Assembly (NCBI GenBank): GCA_045805605.1
Contig: JBJMKX010000021.1
Coordinates: forward strand, 1-64,000
From: DATBDE01 sp045805605
GTDB lineage: Bacteria; Actinomycetota; Thermoleophilia; Solirubrobacterales; Solirubrobacteraceae
Direction: 5' to 3'
DNA: 64,000 nt
The position numbers were made by a program, and so were the translations under genes. Shown one piece after another: positions 1-7,444 of the stretch. A model generated the notes under the pieces. That model was not told where the DNA came from. It ran no database searches and saw nothing but the letters and a program-made list of their open reading frames with translations. The stretch's first letter is position 1. Each line of letters begins with the position of its first letter.

Positions 1-1165
1 CGCCGGTGTCGAGGGCGAGGTTGTCGCCCGTGCGCTTGTCGTACCAGCGCGGGCTCATGACCCACGAGTAGTTCCCGCCGTCGAGGTCGCGCTTCTGCGG
101 CTTGGGGATCGTCGTCTGGTTCCACGGATGGCGCTTGTCCACCGGGTTGCCGAGCGGATCCTTGTCGACGAACGTCTCCTCGTTGACCCAGTCCTCGTAG
201 TACGAGGAGCCGAGCATGATCCGGATGCCCAGGTTGATGTCGACGAGGTTCGTCGTGACGAGCTCGCCGTCGACCACGACGCCGGGGGTCACGAACATCT
301 CGTTCCCCCAGTTGTCCATGTTGCGGTACGTGTAGTCGACGTGGTCGGGGTTGTTGAACGCGCCCCAGCACCCGAGCAGGATGCGGCGCCGGCCGACCTG
401 CTCGTAGCCCGGCAGGGCCTCGTAGAAGAAGTCGAAGACGTCGTCGTTCATGGCGACGGCCTTCTTGATGAAGTCAAGGCACCGCAGCAGCCGGCTGAGG
501 TAGTCGGTCAGCAGCGTCGGCGTCGCGACCGTCCCGACGCCGCCGGGGTAGATCGTCGAGGGGTGCACGTGGCGCCCCTCCATGAGGCAGATCATCTCGC
601 GGCCGATGCGCGACATGTGCAGCGCCTCGCGGTACGTCTCGCCCGTGAACGGGTTGTACGACCGCATGATGTCGCCGATCGTCCGGTAGCCGTGGACGTT
701 CGCCCCCGGCGCCTCGGCGCTCTCCGCCTTGGCCCACACGCTCGGGTTCGTCTCGCGGACCATCTGCTCGCAGAAGTCCACGAAGACGAGATTGTCCTGG
801 AAGATGATGTGGTCGAAGATGTACTCGGCCGCCTCGCCGAGGTTGACGATCCACTCGGCCAGCGGCGGCGGCTTGACGCCATAGGCCATCTGCTGCGCGT
901 AGCACGAGCACACGGCGTGGTTGTCGCCGCAGATGCCGCAGATGCGGCTCGTGATGAAGTGCGCGTCGCGCGGGTCCTTGCCCTTCATGAACACGCTGTA
1001 GCCGCGGAACAGCGACGACGTCGCCTTGCACGACACGACCTCGCGGTTGTCGAAGTCGATCTTCGTGTAGATGCCGAGGTTGCCGACGATGCGCGTGATC
1101 GGATCCCACGCCATGTCGACGATGCGGCCGGCCTCGGGCTTGACGGGCTCTCGGGTCGCGGCCAT
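1..1165 (-). CDS. hhyL: [NiFe]-hydrogenase large subunit, group 1h type (3' end outside window)
   Basis: Catalytic subunit that carries the Ni-Fe centre and oxidises H2. The frame read from the ATG at 1165 stays open to the window edge, giving 388 residues; the family is usually near 600, so the C-terminal third and the second CxxC nickel motif lie outside. The N-terminal motif RICGICGDNHAVC is present (C76, C79, H83), supplying half of the nickel ligands. The start lies one base after the stop of the small-subunit gene, so the two are translated together. The companion small subunit closely resembles the actinobacterial group 1h (formerly group 5) enzymes that scavenge atmospheric H2, and that is the basis for the subgroup call. 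No Tat signal is expected on this subunit. Confidence 0.93.
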   Translation of the reverse strand, partial: MAATREPVKPEAGRIVDMAWDPITRIVGNLGIYTKIDFDNREVVSCKATSSLFRGYSVFMKGKDPRDAHFITSRICGICGDNHAVCSCYAQQMAYGVKPPPLAEWIVNLGEAAEYIFDHIIFQDNLVFVDFCEQMVRETNPSVWAKAESAEAPGANVHGYRTIGDIMRSYNPFTGETYREALHMSRIGREMICLMEGRHVHPSTIYPGGVGTVATPTLLTDYLSRLLRCLDFIKKAVAMNDDVFDFFYEALPGYEQVGRRRILLGCWGAFNNPDHVDYTYRNMDNWGNEMFVTPGVVVDGELVTTNLVDINLGIRIMLGSSYYEDWVNEETFVDKDPLGNPVDKRHPWNQTTIPKPQKRDLDGGNYSWVMSPRWYDKRTGDNLALDTG

Positions 1166-1166
1166 G

Positions 1167-2216
1167 TCAGTTCCCCCAGCGCGGGTCGTAGCCCGTGGTC
1201 AGCTCTGGCTTGTTGTGCCGCCACTTGGGCTCCTTGTTGACGGTCTTGTTGGTGATCGAGCGCAGGCGCCGGACCGCCTTGCCGTAGACGTTGATCGCGT
1301 TCGAGGACACGCCGCCGCCGGGCGGGGCGTCCATGAACGGCATGAACTTGTCGGGGAAGCCCGGCATCGTGCACCCGATGCAGATCCCGCCGACGTTCGG
1401 GCAGCCGCCGATCCCGGCCATCCAGCCGCGCTTGGGGACGTTGCAGTTGACGACCGGCCCCCAGCAGCCGATCTTGACCTGGCACTTGGGCGAGTTGTAG
1501 TCCTTGGCGAAGTCGCCCTGCTCGTAGTACCCGGCGCGATCGCAGCCCTCGTGGACGGTCTTGCCGAAGATCCACTGCGGGCGCAGCTGCTCGTCGAGCG
1601 GGATCGTGGGCGCCAGCCCGGCGGCCTGGTAGAGCAGCCATACCAGCGTCTCCATGAAGTTCTCCGGCTGGACCGGACAGCCGGGGATGTTGACGATCGG
1701 CAGGCCTCCGGCCGAGCGGAAGTCCCAGCCCAGGTAGTCGGCGAGGCCCATGCAGCCCGTGGGGTTGCCGGCCATCGCGTGGATGCCGCCGTAGGTGGCG
1801 CAAGTCCCCACCGCCACCACCCCCCAGGCCTTCTGCGGCAACCGGTCCAGCCACCAGTTCAGCGTCAGCGGCTCACCGGTCGCCTCGTCGTTGCCGAACG
1901 AGGTCCAGTAGCCGTCCCCGTTGATCTTCTCGTTCGGGATCGAGCCCTCGATGACGAGCACGAACGGGGCGTCGAGCTCGTCGTTGGCGGCCTGGCGGAA
2001 CGGCTTGAGGAACTCCTCCCCGCCGAGCGTCGGGGACAGCACCTTGTTGTGGAGATGGACCTTCGGCAGTCCGGGGATCGCCCCGAGGACCACGTCCTCG
2101 ATGCCGGGCTGGCCGGCGGCGGTGACCGAGACCGAGTCGCCGTCGCAGCTCATGCCCTCCGAGATCCAGAGGATGTGAACTTCGTCGACTCCGCGCGCCT
2201 GCGTCTCAGCCGCCAT
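1167..2216 (-). CDS. hhyS: [NiFe]-hydrogenase small subunit, group 1h type
   Basis: Electron-transfer subunit of 349 residues carrying iron-sulfur clusters. Visible cluster ligands include C24 (EGMSCDGDS), C139 (GTCATYGG), C180 (PGCPVQP) and the distal cysteine set around GGCPNVGGICIGC. The whole protein has the look of the actinobacterial group 1h small subunits. There is no twin-arginine signal peptide, which fits the cytoplasm-facing enzymes of this group. An in-frame ATG exists at 2231, but the ATG at 2216 is preceded by GGAGGG seven bases upstream and is chosen. It overlaps the end of hypA by 11 bases and is followed directly by the large-subunit gene. Confidence 0.93.
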   Translation of the reverse strand: MAAETQARGVDEVHILWISEGMSCDGDSVSVTAAGQPGIEDVVLGAIPGLPKVHLHNKVLSPTLGGEEFLKPFRQAANDELDAPFVLVIEGSIPNEKINGDGYWTSFGNDEATGEPLTLNWWLDRLPQKAWGVVAVGTCATYGGIHAMAGNPTGCMGLADYLGWDFRSAGGLPIVNIPGCPVQPENFMETLVWLLYQAAGLAPTIPLDEQLRPQWIFGKTVHEGCDRAGYYEQGDFAKDYNSPKCQVKIGCWGPVVNCNVPKRGWMAGIGGCPNVGGICIGCTMPGFPDKFMPFMDAPPGGGVSSNAINVYGKAVRRLRSITNKTVNKEPKWRHNKPELTTGYDPRWGN

Positions 2217-2577
2217 GGGCCAGCCCTCCATTCGTTGCCAAAGCGTCCTCCAGCTCGAGCGACTCGACCTGGAGCTCCTGCCCCTGCGTCACCTCGATGT
2301 CCAAGCCTCCGCACGCCGCGCACGCCAGCGGGAACGCCGCGAACGTGCTCCGCTCGCCGCAGGTGCGGCAGCGACCGGCGGCGGGCACGGCGTCGAGCAC
2401 CAGCGTCGCGCCCTCCGCCACCGTGCCGCGACCGGCCAGCTCGAACGCGAACTCGAGCGCCGCCGGCACCACCTGGCGCAGGTGGCCCACGCTGACGTCG
2501 ACCTCGACCACCTTCCGCCCGGCGGCATGGCGCTCCACGACCGCGAGGATGCACTCGGCGATCGCAAGCTCGTGCAT
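2206..2577 (-). CDS. hypA: Hydrogenase nickel-insertion protein HypA
   Basis: Nickel metallochaperone of 123 residues that delivers Ni to the hydrogenase large subunit, normally with HypB. It starts MHE, whose His2 is the family's nickel ligand, and has the zinc-binding pair C70-x2-C73 and C86-x2-C89. The length is typical (about 115-125). Its ATG shares one base with the TGA of hypE (TGATG). HypB and HypF are not in this window and must be encoded elsewhere. Confidence 0.93.
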   Translation of the reverse strand: MHELAIAECILAVVERHAAGRKVVEVDVSVGHLRQVVPAALEFAFELAGRGTVAEGATLVLDAVPAAGRCRTCGERSTFAAFPLACAACGGLDIEVTQGQELQVESLELEDALATNGGLAHGG

Positions 2578-3674
2578 CAGCAGATCCTCGGGAGCGGGTC
2601 GCCTGCAAGCAGGTCCATCACCCTGCGCCCGCCGAACGCGGTCTCGACGAGCACCATCGCGGGCGGCTCGGTCCTGACCTCGCCGATGTCGGCCGCGAGC
2701 TCGCATCCCGGCACCGAGCGCAGCGCGGCCAGCGCGGCATCCGCACGCGCGGGGTCGACGAAAGCCACGAGCTTGCCCTCGTTGGCGACGTACATCGGAT
2801 CGATGCCGAGCAGCTCGGCCGCTCCGGCGACCTCAGGCCGGACGGGCACGTCGGCCTCTCGCACGATCATCGCAACCTGTGAGGCGCGCGCGAGCTCGTT
2901 GAGTGCCGACGCCACGCCGCCGCGCGTCGCGTCGCGCATGCAGCGCAGGTGCTCTCCCGCCGCCTCCAGCAGCGCGTCCACCGCCGGCCACAGGCAGCGG
3001 GTGTCCGACTCGATCGGCGCGTCGAGCTCGAATTCGCCGCGCGCGAGCATGATCGCCGTGCCGTGCTCGCCGACGCTGCCAGAGACGAGGATGCGATCGC
3101 CGGGGCGCAGGGCACCCGTCGAGGTCCGGGCGCGGGGGTCGATCCGGCCCAGGCCGGTCGTACACACGTACATCGCGTCGGCGTGACCGCGCTCCACCAC
3201 CTTCGTGTCGCCGGTCACGACTTCGACGCCGGCGACGGCGGCCGCGGCGGCCATTGCGTCGATCTCGTGGCGCAGCACCGCAGCGTCGAGGCCCTCCTCG
3301 AGCACAAGCGAGGCGCTCAGGGCCACCGGGCAGGCCCCCGCCACGGCTAGGTCGTTGACCGTCCCGTTGACCGCCAGCTCCCCGATCGACCCGCCCGGGA
3401 AGCGAATCGGCCGGACGACGAAGCTGTCCGTGGTCAGCGCCAGGTCGAGCCCATCGACGGTCACGATGCCGGCGTCGCCCAGCTCGTCCAGCGCCGCCGA
3501 GTGAAACGCCGGCGCCAGCAGTCCCTCGACCAGGGTCTGGGTGGCCTTGCCCCCGGCGCCGTGGGCCATGGTGACCCGCTCGTCCTTGAACCTCGGCCGC
3601 TTGGACCGCGCCGTCTCGATGATGTCGAGGATCCGCTGCTCGCGGTCGGACGCCGGAGCGGCCGGGTCGGCCAT
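2577..3674 (-). CDS. hypE: Hydrogenase maturation protein HypE (carbamoyl dehydratase)
   Basis: A 365-residue member of the PurM/AIR-synthase fold that dehydrates a carbamoyl group, received from HypF onto its C-terminal cysteine, to make the cyanide ligands of the Ni-Fe site. The protein ends in PRIC, the expected cyanide-carrying terminus, and has the glycine-rich ATP-binding stretch MAHGAGGKAT near the N-terminus and the GDTK and RDATRGG motifs of the family. The start ATG at 3674 overlaps the TGA of hypD. An N-terminal extension of roughly 30 residues ahead of the AHGAGG motif is slightly longer than usual. Confidence 0.93.
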   Translation of the reverse strand: MADPAAPASDREQRILDIIETARSKRPRFKDERVTMAHGAGGKATQTLVEGLLAPAFHSAALDELGDAGIVTVDGLDLALTTDSFVVRPIRFPGGSIGELAVNGTVNDLAVAGACPVALSASLVLEEGLDAAVLRHEIDAMAAAAAVAGVEVVTGDTKVVERGHADAMYVCTTGLGRIDPRARTSTGALRPGDRILVSGSVGEHGTAIMLARGEFELDAPIESDTRCLWPAVDALLEAAGEHLRCMRDATRGGVASALNELARASQVAMIVREADVPVRPEVAGAAELLGIDPMYVANEGKLVAFVDPARADAALAALRSVPGCELAADIGEVRTEPPAMVLVETAFGGRRVMDLLAGDPLPRIC

Positions 3675-4789
3675 CACACGACCTCCCGCTCGCGGGCGAA
3701 TCGCCCGTAGTTGTAGTACGCCGCGCAGGCCCCCTCGGGCGAGACCATGCACGTGCCAATCGCGTGCTCGGGGGTGCATGCGGTGCCGAACACCTTGCAC
3801 TCCCACGGCTTGATGACGCCCTTGAGCACCTCGCCGCATTGACACGCCTTCGGGTCGGCGACGCGGACGCCGGGCACCTCGTAGCGCACTTCGGCATCGA
3901 AGTCGGCGTAGGCGGCGGTGAGGCGCAGCGCGCTCTGTGAGATGAAGCCGAGCCCCCGCCACTCGAAGTGCGGGCGCAGCTCGAAGACCTCGGCCATCAC
4001 CTCGAGCGCGCGCAGGTTGCCCTCGTAGGGGACGACGCGGCTGTACTGGACCTCGACGTCGCTCCGACCCAGGCCGAGCTGGCGCATGATCATGTGGACC
4101 GACTGCAGGAGGTCGAGCGGCTCGAACCCCGAGATCACCACCGGCTTTCGGTAGTCGGCCGGGATGAACTCGAACGGGCGCGCGCCGACGACCGTGCAAA
4201 CGTGGCCCGGGCCGATGAACCCGTCCAGCCGCAGGTCGGGGGACTCGAGCAGCGCCCGCAGCGGCGGAACGATCGTCACGTGGTTGCACAGGCACGAGAA
4301 GTTGCGCAGGCCCTCGGCCTTCGCCCGCTTGAGCGTCAGGGCGGTGGAGGGCGCGGTCGTCTCGAAGCCGATCGCGAAGAACACCACCTCGCGATCCGGG
4401 TTCTGCCTGGCGATGCGCAGGGCGTCGAGCGGCGAATAGACCATCCGCACGTCGGCCCCCTCGGCCTTCGCGTCCAGCAGCGTCCCGGCGGATCCGGGAA
4501 CGCGCATCATGTCGCCGAAGCAGGCGAAGATGACGCCCTCGTGATGGGCGACGGCGATGCCGTCGTCCACCCGCCCCATGGGGATGACGCACACCGGGCA
4601 GCCCGGCCCGTGCACCAGCTCCACGTTGGACGGCAGGAGGTCGTCGACGCCGTACTTGTAGATCGAGTGCGTGTGGCCGCCGCAGACCTCCATGATCTTG
4701 TAGTGCCGGCCGGGCTCGACGGCGGCGAGAATCTCTGCGGCCACCGCGCGACCCAGCTCGGCATCGCGAAACTCGTCGACGAACCTCAT
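3674..4789 (-). CDS. hypD: Hydrogenase maturation protein HypD
   Basis: Iron-sulfur scaffold (371 residues) on which, with HypC, the Fe(CN)2CO unit is assembled before transfer to the large subunit. Diagnostic motifs are C36GGHTH41, the HGPGCPVC box (C64 and C67), and a cysteine-rich C-terminal half (ACQCGEVL, WECKVFGTACTPE). The length matches the family. The start overlaps the stop of the small hypC-like gene by four bases (ATGA). Confidence 0.95.
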   Translation of the reverse strand: MRFVDEFRDAELGRAVAAEILAAVEPGRHYKIMEVCGGHTHSIYKYGVDDLLPSNVELVHGPGCPVCVIPMGRVDDGIAVAHHEGVIFACFGDMMRVPGSAGTLLDAKAEGADVRMVYSPLDALRIARQNPDREVVFFAIGFETTAPSTALTLKRAKAEGLRNFSCLCNHVTIVPPLRALLESPDLRLDGFIGPGHVCTVVGARPFEFIPADYRKPVVISGFEPLDLLQSVHMIMRQLGLGRSDVEVQYSRVVPYEGNLRALEVMAEVFELRPHFEWRGLGFISQSALRLTAAYADFDAEVRYEVPGVRVADPKACQCGEVLKGVIKPWECKVFGTACTPEHAIGTCMVSPEGACAAYYNYGRFAREREVV

Positions 4790-5004
4790 GCATTGCCCCC
4801 GATGACCTGAATCGCGGTGCCGGCGTGGACCAGGACCGTGTCCCCCGGGTTCAGCGCGCCCACGAGCGCGGTCTCGACGGTCTCCGCTCGTCCCTCCTCG
4901 TCGAGGCAGCGCGCCAGGCCCGTGGCCGCATCGATGCGTTGCACACGCAGCTCGACCGCCGTGTCGCCGCAGGTGATGCAGCCGACGTCGTGGTCACAGC
5001 TCAC
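4786..5004 (-). CDS. Second HypC/HupF-like small hydrogenase accessory protein
   Basis: A 72-residue protein lying between hypC and hypD and overlapping both by four bases. It has the beta-barrel pattern of the HypC/HupF family (…GDTVLVHAGTAIQ…) but does not begin with the Met-Cys that canonical HypC uses for binding iron. Instead it begins MSCDHDVGCITCGD, with three cysteines in the first 13 residues. Paired HypC-type genes occur in some actinobacterial hydrogenase operons. It may bind HypD or the large subunit as an alternative chaperone; the exact role is not known from sequence. Confidence 0.75.
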   Translation of the reverse strand: MSCDHDVGCITCGDTAVELRVQRIDAATGLARCLDEEGRAETVETALVGALNPGDTVLVHAGTAIQVIGGNA

Positions 5005-5279
5005 TCGATGACGCTCGCCTTCAGCTCGTCGAGCTCCTGCTCGTACTCGGCGCCCATCTGCTCGAGCAGCCGCCGCGTCGCAAGGGCCTCCTCCTCGTCG
5101 ACCTTCGAGAGGGCAAAGCCGACATGGATGAGCACCCAGTCACCCGGCCGGACGCCGCCGTCGACGGAATCCAGCAGCCCCACGTTGACGTTGCGGCGCA
5201 CTCCGGCGACATCGACCCGTGCGAGCCGGAGGTCCTCGTCGACGATCTCTTCGATCCGGCCTGGGATGGCCAGACACAT
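5001..5279 (-). CDS. hypC: Hydrogenase assembly chaperone HypC
   Basis: Small chaperone (92 residues) that binds the immature large subunit and works with HypD. It starts MCLAIPGRI, and the essential Cys2 is present. The core barrel is followed by an acidic helical tail (residues ~65-92), a little longer than the E. coli protein. The start ATG at 5279 is preceded by GGGAGGTG, a good ribosome-binding site; a longer in-frame opening reaching 5420 has no such support. It is the first gene of the hydrogenase operon. Confidence 0.92.
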   Translation of the reverse strand: MCLAIPGRIEEIVDEDLRLARVDVAGVRRNVNVGLLDSVDGGVRPGDWVLIHVGFALSKVDEEEALATRRLLEQMGAEYEQELDELKASVIE

Positions 5280-5316
5280 CCCGCCCAGGCACCTCCCTCG
5301 GTTGCAGGGGCGTTGG

Positions 5317-5345
5317 TGTATACCACCTTCCCTGGGGTCGCGCAA
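5317..5345 (-). promoter_or_regulatory. Candidate promoter of the hydrogenase operon
   Basis: On the minus strand TTGCGC (5345-5340) and TATACA (5322-5317) are separated by 17 bases and lie about 40 bases upstream of hypC. This matches sigma-70-type spacing, but each box has only about 4 of 6 consensus bases. A short inverted repeat GGTG-TATAC-CACC overlaps the -10 box and could bind a regulator. Confidence 0.35.
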
Positions 5346-5432
5346 AGGCGGGTAATCGGCGGGACCAGCGCGGTTTCGGGACCGCGAAAACGGGAATCCG
5401 CGCACGGAAGGAAACGACACCGGGGAGCAGCC

Positions 5433-6131
5433 GTGTCAGCGACGATCGACAAGCAGCTCACCGCCGCGCTGACGCAGGCGCACGCGATCGAGAAGCAAGC
5501 GATCCAGCTGCTCGAGAAAGCGCCGAAGCTGGCCGGCGACACCGATATCGGCGCCGTCTACCGCGCCCATCTCCTCCAGACCCAGGAGCACGAGCGCTAT
5601 GTCTCCGAGCGCCTGCAGGCGCGCGGGAGCGGTCCATCCAAGGCTCAGGACCTCGCCATGCAGGCGGCGGCGCTCGGCCTGGGCACCGCACTTCAGGCGC
5701 TGCCCAACACGCCGATCCGCCTGGCGACGGTCGCGTTCGCCTTCGAGAACCTCGAGATCGCGACGTATCGCCTCATCCTGCGGCTCGCCGAGCGCGCCGG
5801 CGACAGCGAGACGGTCTCCGTGGCCAAGCGGATCCTCGAGCAGGAGGAGGCCGCCGCCGAGCTCGTGGCCGGGACCTTCGACCGCGCGCTCGAAGTCACG
5901 CTCGGCGAGAAGCCGTCGAGCCCCCTCATCCCGGTCACGCCGATCGGAAAGCCCTCCGAGCGCGAGGACGGCACGGCGACCAGCCACCCGGGCCCCCAGG
6001 AGGCCCACGAGGTGCCGCCGGACAAGCCGGTGACGCAGCCCGCCGACATCGCGACGCCGACCGAGGGCGAGCACCTCCAGTCGCCCGAGCCGGGGCACCC
6101 CGCGGGCGAGACCTCGCCGTATCGCGAATAG
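5433..6131 (+). CDS. DUF892 / YciE-YciF ferritin-like protein
   Basis: A 232-residue protein whose first ~160 residues form a helical ferritin-like (DUF892) domain: repeated long helices with Glu and His near IEKQAIQLL, QTQEHERYVSERL, FAFENLEIATYRL and LEQEEAAAELV. Family members bind a di-iron site and are stress-associated, but the activity is unproven. The C-terminal ~70 residues are Pro/Glu/Thr-rich and probably disordered. The start is the GTG at 5433, five bases after GGGGAG. It is transcribed divergently from the hydrogenase operon across a 153-base gap and terminates at a hairpin. Confidence 0.75.
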   Translation: MSATIDKQLTAALTQAHAIEKQAIQLLEKAPKLAGDTDIGAVYRAHLLQTQEHERYVSERLQARGSGPSKAQDLAMQAAALGLGTALQALPNTPIRLATVAFAFENLEIATYRLILRLAERAGDSETVSVAKRILEQEEAAAELVAGTFDRALEVTLGEKPSSPLIPVTPIGKPSEREDGTATSHPGPQEAHEVPPDKPVTQPADIATPTEGEHLQSPEPGHPAGETSPYRE

Positions 6132-6136
6132 CCGTC

Positions 6137-6162
6137 GAGTGCCCGCCGGCCAGCGGGCACTC
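6137..6162. terminator. Bidirectional hairpin terminator
   Basis: A perfect 10-bp inverted repeat, GAGTGCCCGC and GCGGGCACTC, with a 6-base loop lies between two convergent genes. There is no T-run on either side, as is common in GC-rich actinobacteria. Confidence 0.7.
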
Positions 6163-6181
6163 GCTCAGCGTCGCGTCCGGC

Positions 6182-6493
6182 TCAGCCGCGGCCGGCCATG
6201 GCGGCTTGGGCCTCGGCGAGCTTGGCCCGCAGCGTTTCGATGCCTTCCTTGAACTCGAGCAGCGGCTGCACGTCCCAGGTCACCAGCCCGAACAGCGGAT
6301 ACTCCGCCATCACGTCGAGCACCTCCCGGTGCGAATCGGCGTTGAGGACGCTGAAGCCGCCGCCCTCCATGAATCCGAAGATGCAGTCGAACGTCCCGTC
6401 CTGGACCTTCGCGTCAAGCCATTCGATGGCCGCGTCGAACTGCTCCGGCGACGGCGGCATCGGCCCGGGCCTCGCGGCGACGTAGTACTTCAT
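6182..6493 (-). CDS. Muconolactone isomerase-like small protein
   Basis: A 103-residue alpha/beta-barrel dimeric protein beginning MKYYVAARPG, resembling the muconolactone delta-isomerase/YCII-like superfamily. It contains the pattern F-x-F-x-E-G-G-G-F-S-V-L followed by …REVLDVMAEYPLFGLV…, typical of small proteins in this fold. The ATG at 6493 is preceded by GGAAGG five bases upstream; an upstream in-frame ATG at 6529 lacks one. Not part of a visible beta-ketoadipate operon, so an isomerase activity should not be assumed. Confidence 0.6.
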   Translation of the reverse strand: MKYYVAARPGPMPPSPEQFDAAIEWLDAKVQDGTFDCIFGFMEGGGFSVLNADSHREVLDVMAEYPLFGLVTWDVQPLLEFKEGIETLRAKLAEAQAAMAGRG

Positions 6494-6583
6494 GGCGACC
6501 TTCCCTTGATGTTTACGGAGACGCGTCAACCATTATCCGATCCGCAATGTTCCCGCACGCGCCCGGTGGGCAGCGGAGGACGC

Positions 6584-6829
6584 CTACGGAAGCCGGGACG
6601 TCACCCGCTGCAGGCGCCGCAGGACCGGGATGCTCGGGAAGCGGGACGTCAGCGTCTTCTCCAGCAGGACGTTGACGTAGTCGCGGACAAGGGCGGGAGG
6701 GATGACCTCCTCCAGCAGGTCCATCTGCGTCGTGCTCGGGTAGTTGTCCTGGCGCACCCGCTCGAGGAGCACCTTCGCAAGCGCGGTCTGGACGTCCTCG
6801 CGACTCAGCTCGGCGGCCATTGCGGACAT
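6584..6829 (-). CDS. Small conserved-looking protein of unknown function
   Basis: An 81-residue helical, charged protein without a recognised domain. The core reads SREDVQTALAKVLLERVRQ… then …VRDYVNVLLEKTL…, suggesting three or four amphipathic helices. The start is uncertain: ATGs at 6829 and 6820 are both possible and neither has a clear ribosome-binding site. It is divergent from the anti-sigma-like gene. It may be a real gene because codon positions are GC-biased as in the neighbours. Confidence 0.45.
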   Translation of the reverse strand: MSAMAAELSREDVQTALAKVLLERVRQDNYPSTTQMDLLEEVIPPALVRDYVNVLLEKTLTSRFPSIPVLRRLQRVTSRLP

Positions 6830-6939
6830 GGGTAGCGGGAGAGCATGGATTGACGGTACCCTCGTCCTGCGTGTCGTACCCAGCATTGGTGGGTACGCGC
6901 CGCTCACGGCAATCGGTCGATTGGGGCGCGTAGGTCGGG

Positions 6940-7368
6940 ATGTCGATGGTGGATCTGGCCTTCGCGCCAGATGTAGAGGCGCCGGCGGCGGCTAGGGCCG
7001 AGCTTGGCAACCTGGGCCTCGAGCGCGCCGAGGGGCAAGCGGTGATGTTGCTCGCCAGCGAGCTGGTGACGAACTGCATCCGACACGCCGGGGTAGGGCG
7101 CCGCCAGCGAATCAGGGTCCGAGCGCTGGTCACCGACACCTTCGTTCGCATCGAGGTCATCGACAGCGGCGCCGGCATGCGGGTGGTGATGCGGACGGGC
7201 GACGACCACGGCGGCTGGGGCTTGCGCCTGGTCGATCGCATCGCCGACCGCTGGGGCGTCGTTCGCGATGCCGGGACGCACGTGTGGTTCGAGATAGACC
7301 GGCCGGGCGGGGCCGCCACGGAAGGCATGACCCAGTCAGCTGGCGCCCAGCCACTCACCGTCCGCTAG
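6940..7368 (+). CDS. RsbW-like ATP-binding regulator (anti-sigma factor type kinase)
   Basis: A 142-residue single-domain GHKL ATPase of the RsbW/SpoIIAB-like class, which binds sigma factors or phosphorylates anti-anti-sigma partners. Motifs: N-box LVTNCIRHA (about residues 43-51), G1 DSGAGM, and G2 GGWGLRLVDRIADRWG. These are well preserved. No sigma factor or STAS-domain partner is adjacent, so it is an orphan of its switch. It ends about 50 bases before the nagA operator. Confidence 0.8.
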   Translation: MSMVDLAFAPDVEAPAAARAELGNLGLERAEGQAVMLLASELVTNCIRHAGVGRRQRIRVRALVTDTFVRIEVIDSGAGMRVVMRTGDDHGGWGLRLVDRIADRWGVVRDAGTHVWFEIDRPGGAATEGMTQSAGAQPLTVR

Positions 7369-7416
7369 CGGCGTCAGGCGGTACAAACCGGGCGTGGAAG
7401 CGTGCCGTAGACTATC

Positions 7417-7428
7417 TGGTCTAGACCA
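7417..7428. promoter_or_regulatory. DasR/NagR-type operator (dre-like) upstream of nagA
   Basis: A perfect 12-bp palindrome, TGGTCTAGACCA, sits 17 bases upstream of the nagA start and just ahead of its ribosome-binding site. With flanks it reads TCTGGTCTAGACCACT, close to the known actinobacterial DasR responsive element ACTGGTCTAGACCACT. The GntR gene at 8571-9338 is the obvious binding candidate, and binding here would block nagA transcription. Confidence 0.8.
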
Positions 7429-7444
7429 CTAGAGAAGGAGCTTC

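Noticed and set aside
128..1240. Long open frame antisense to the hydrogenase large subunit
   Set aside because: The minus-strand frame shows hydrogenase motifs; the plus frame is Arg/Val/Asp-rich with no domain, an artefact of GC-rich codon use. The same applies to long antisense frames at 15810-17585, 20400-22742, 27199-29805 and 32012-33052.
6494..6583. Possible extra small gene between the isomerase-like and unknown small genes
   Set aside because: No frame with a start, ribosome-binding site and plausible codon bias; treated as intergenic.
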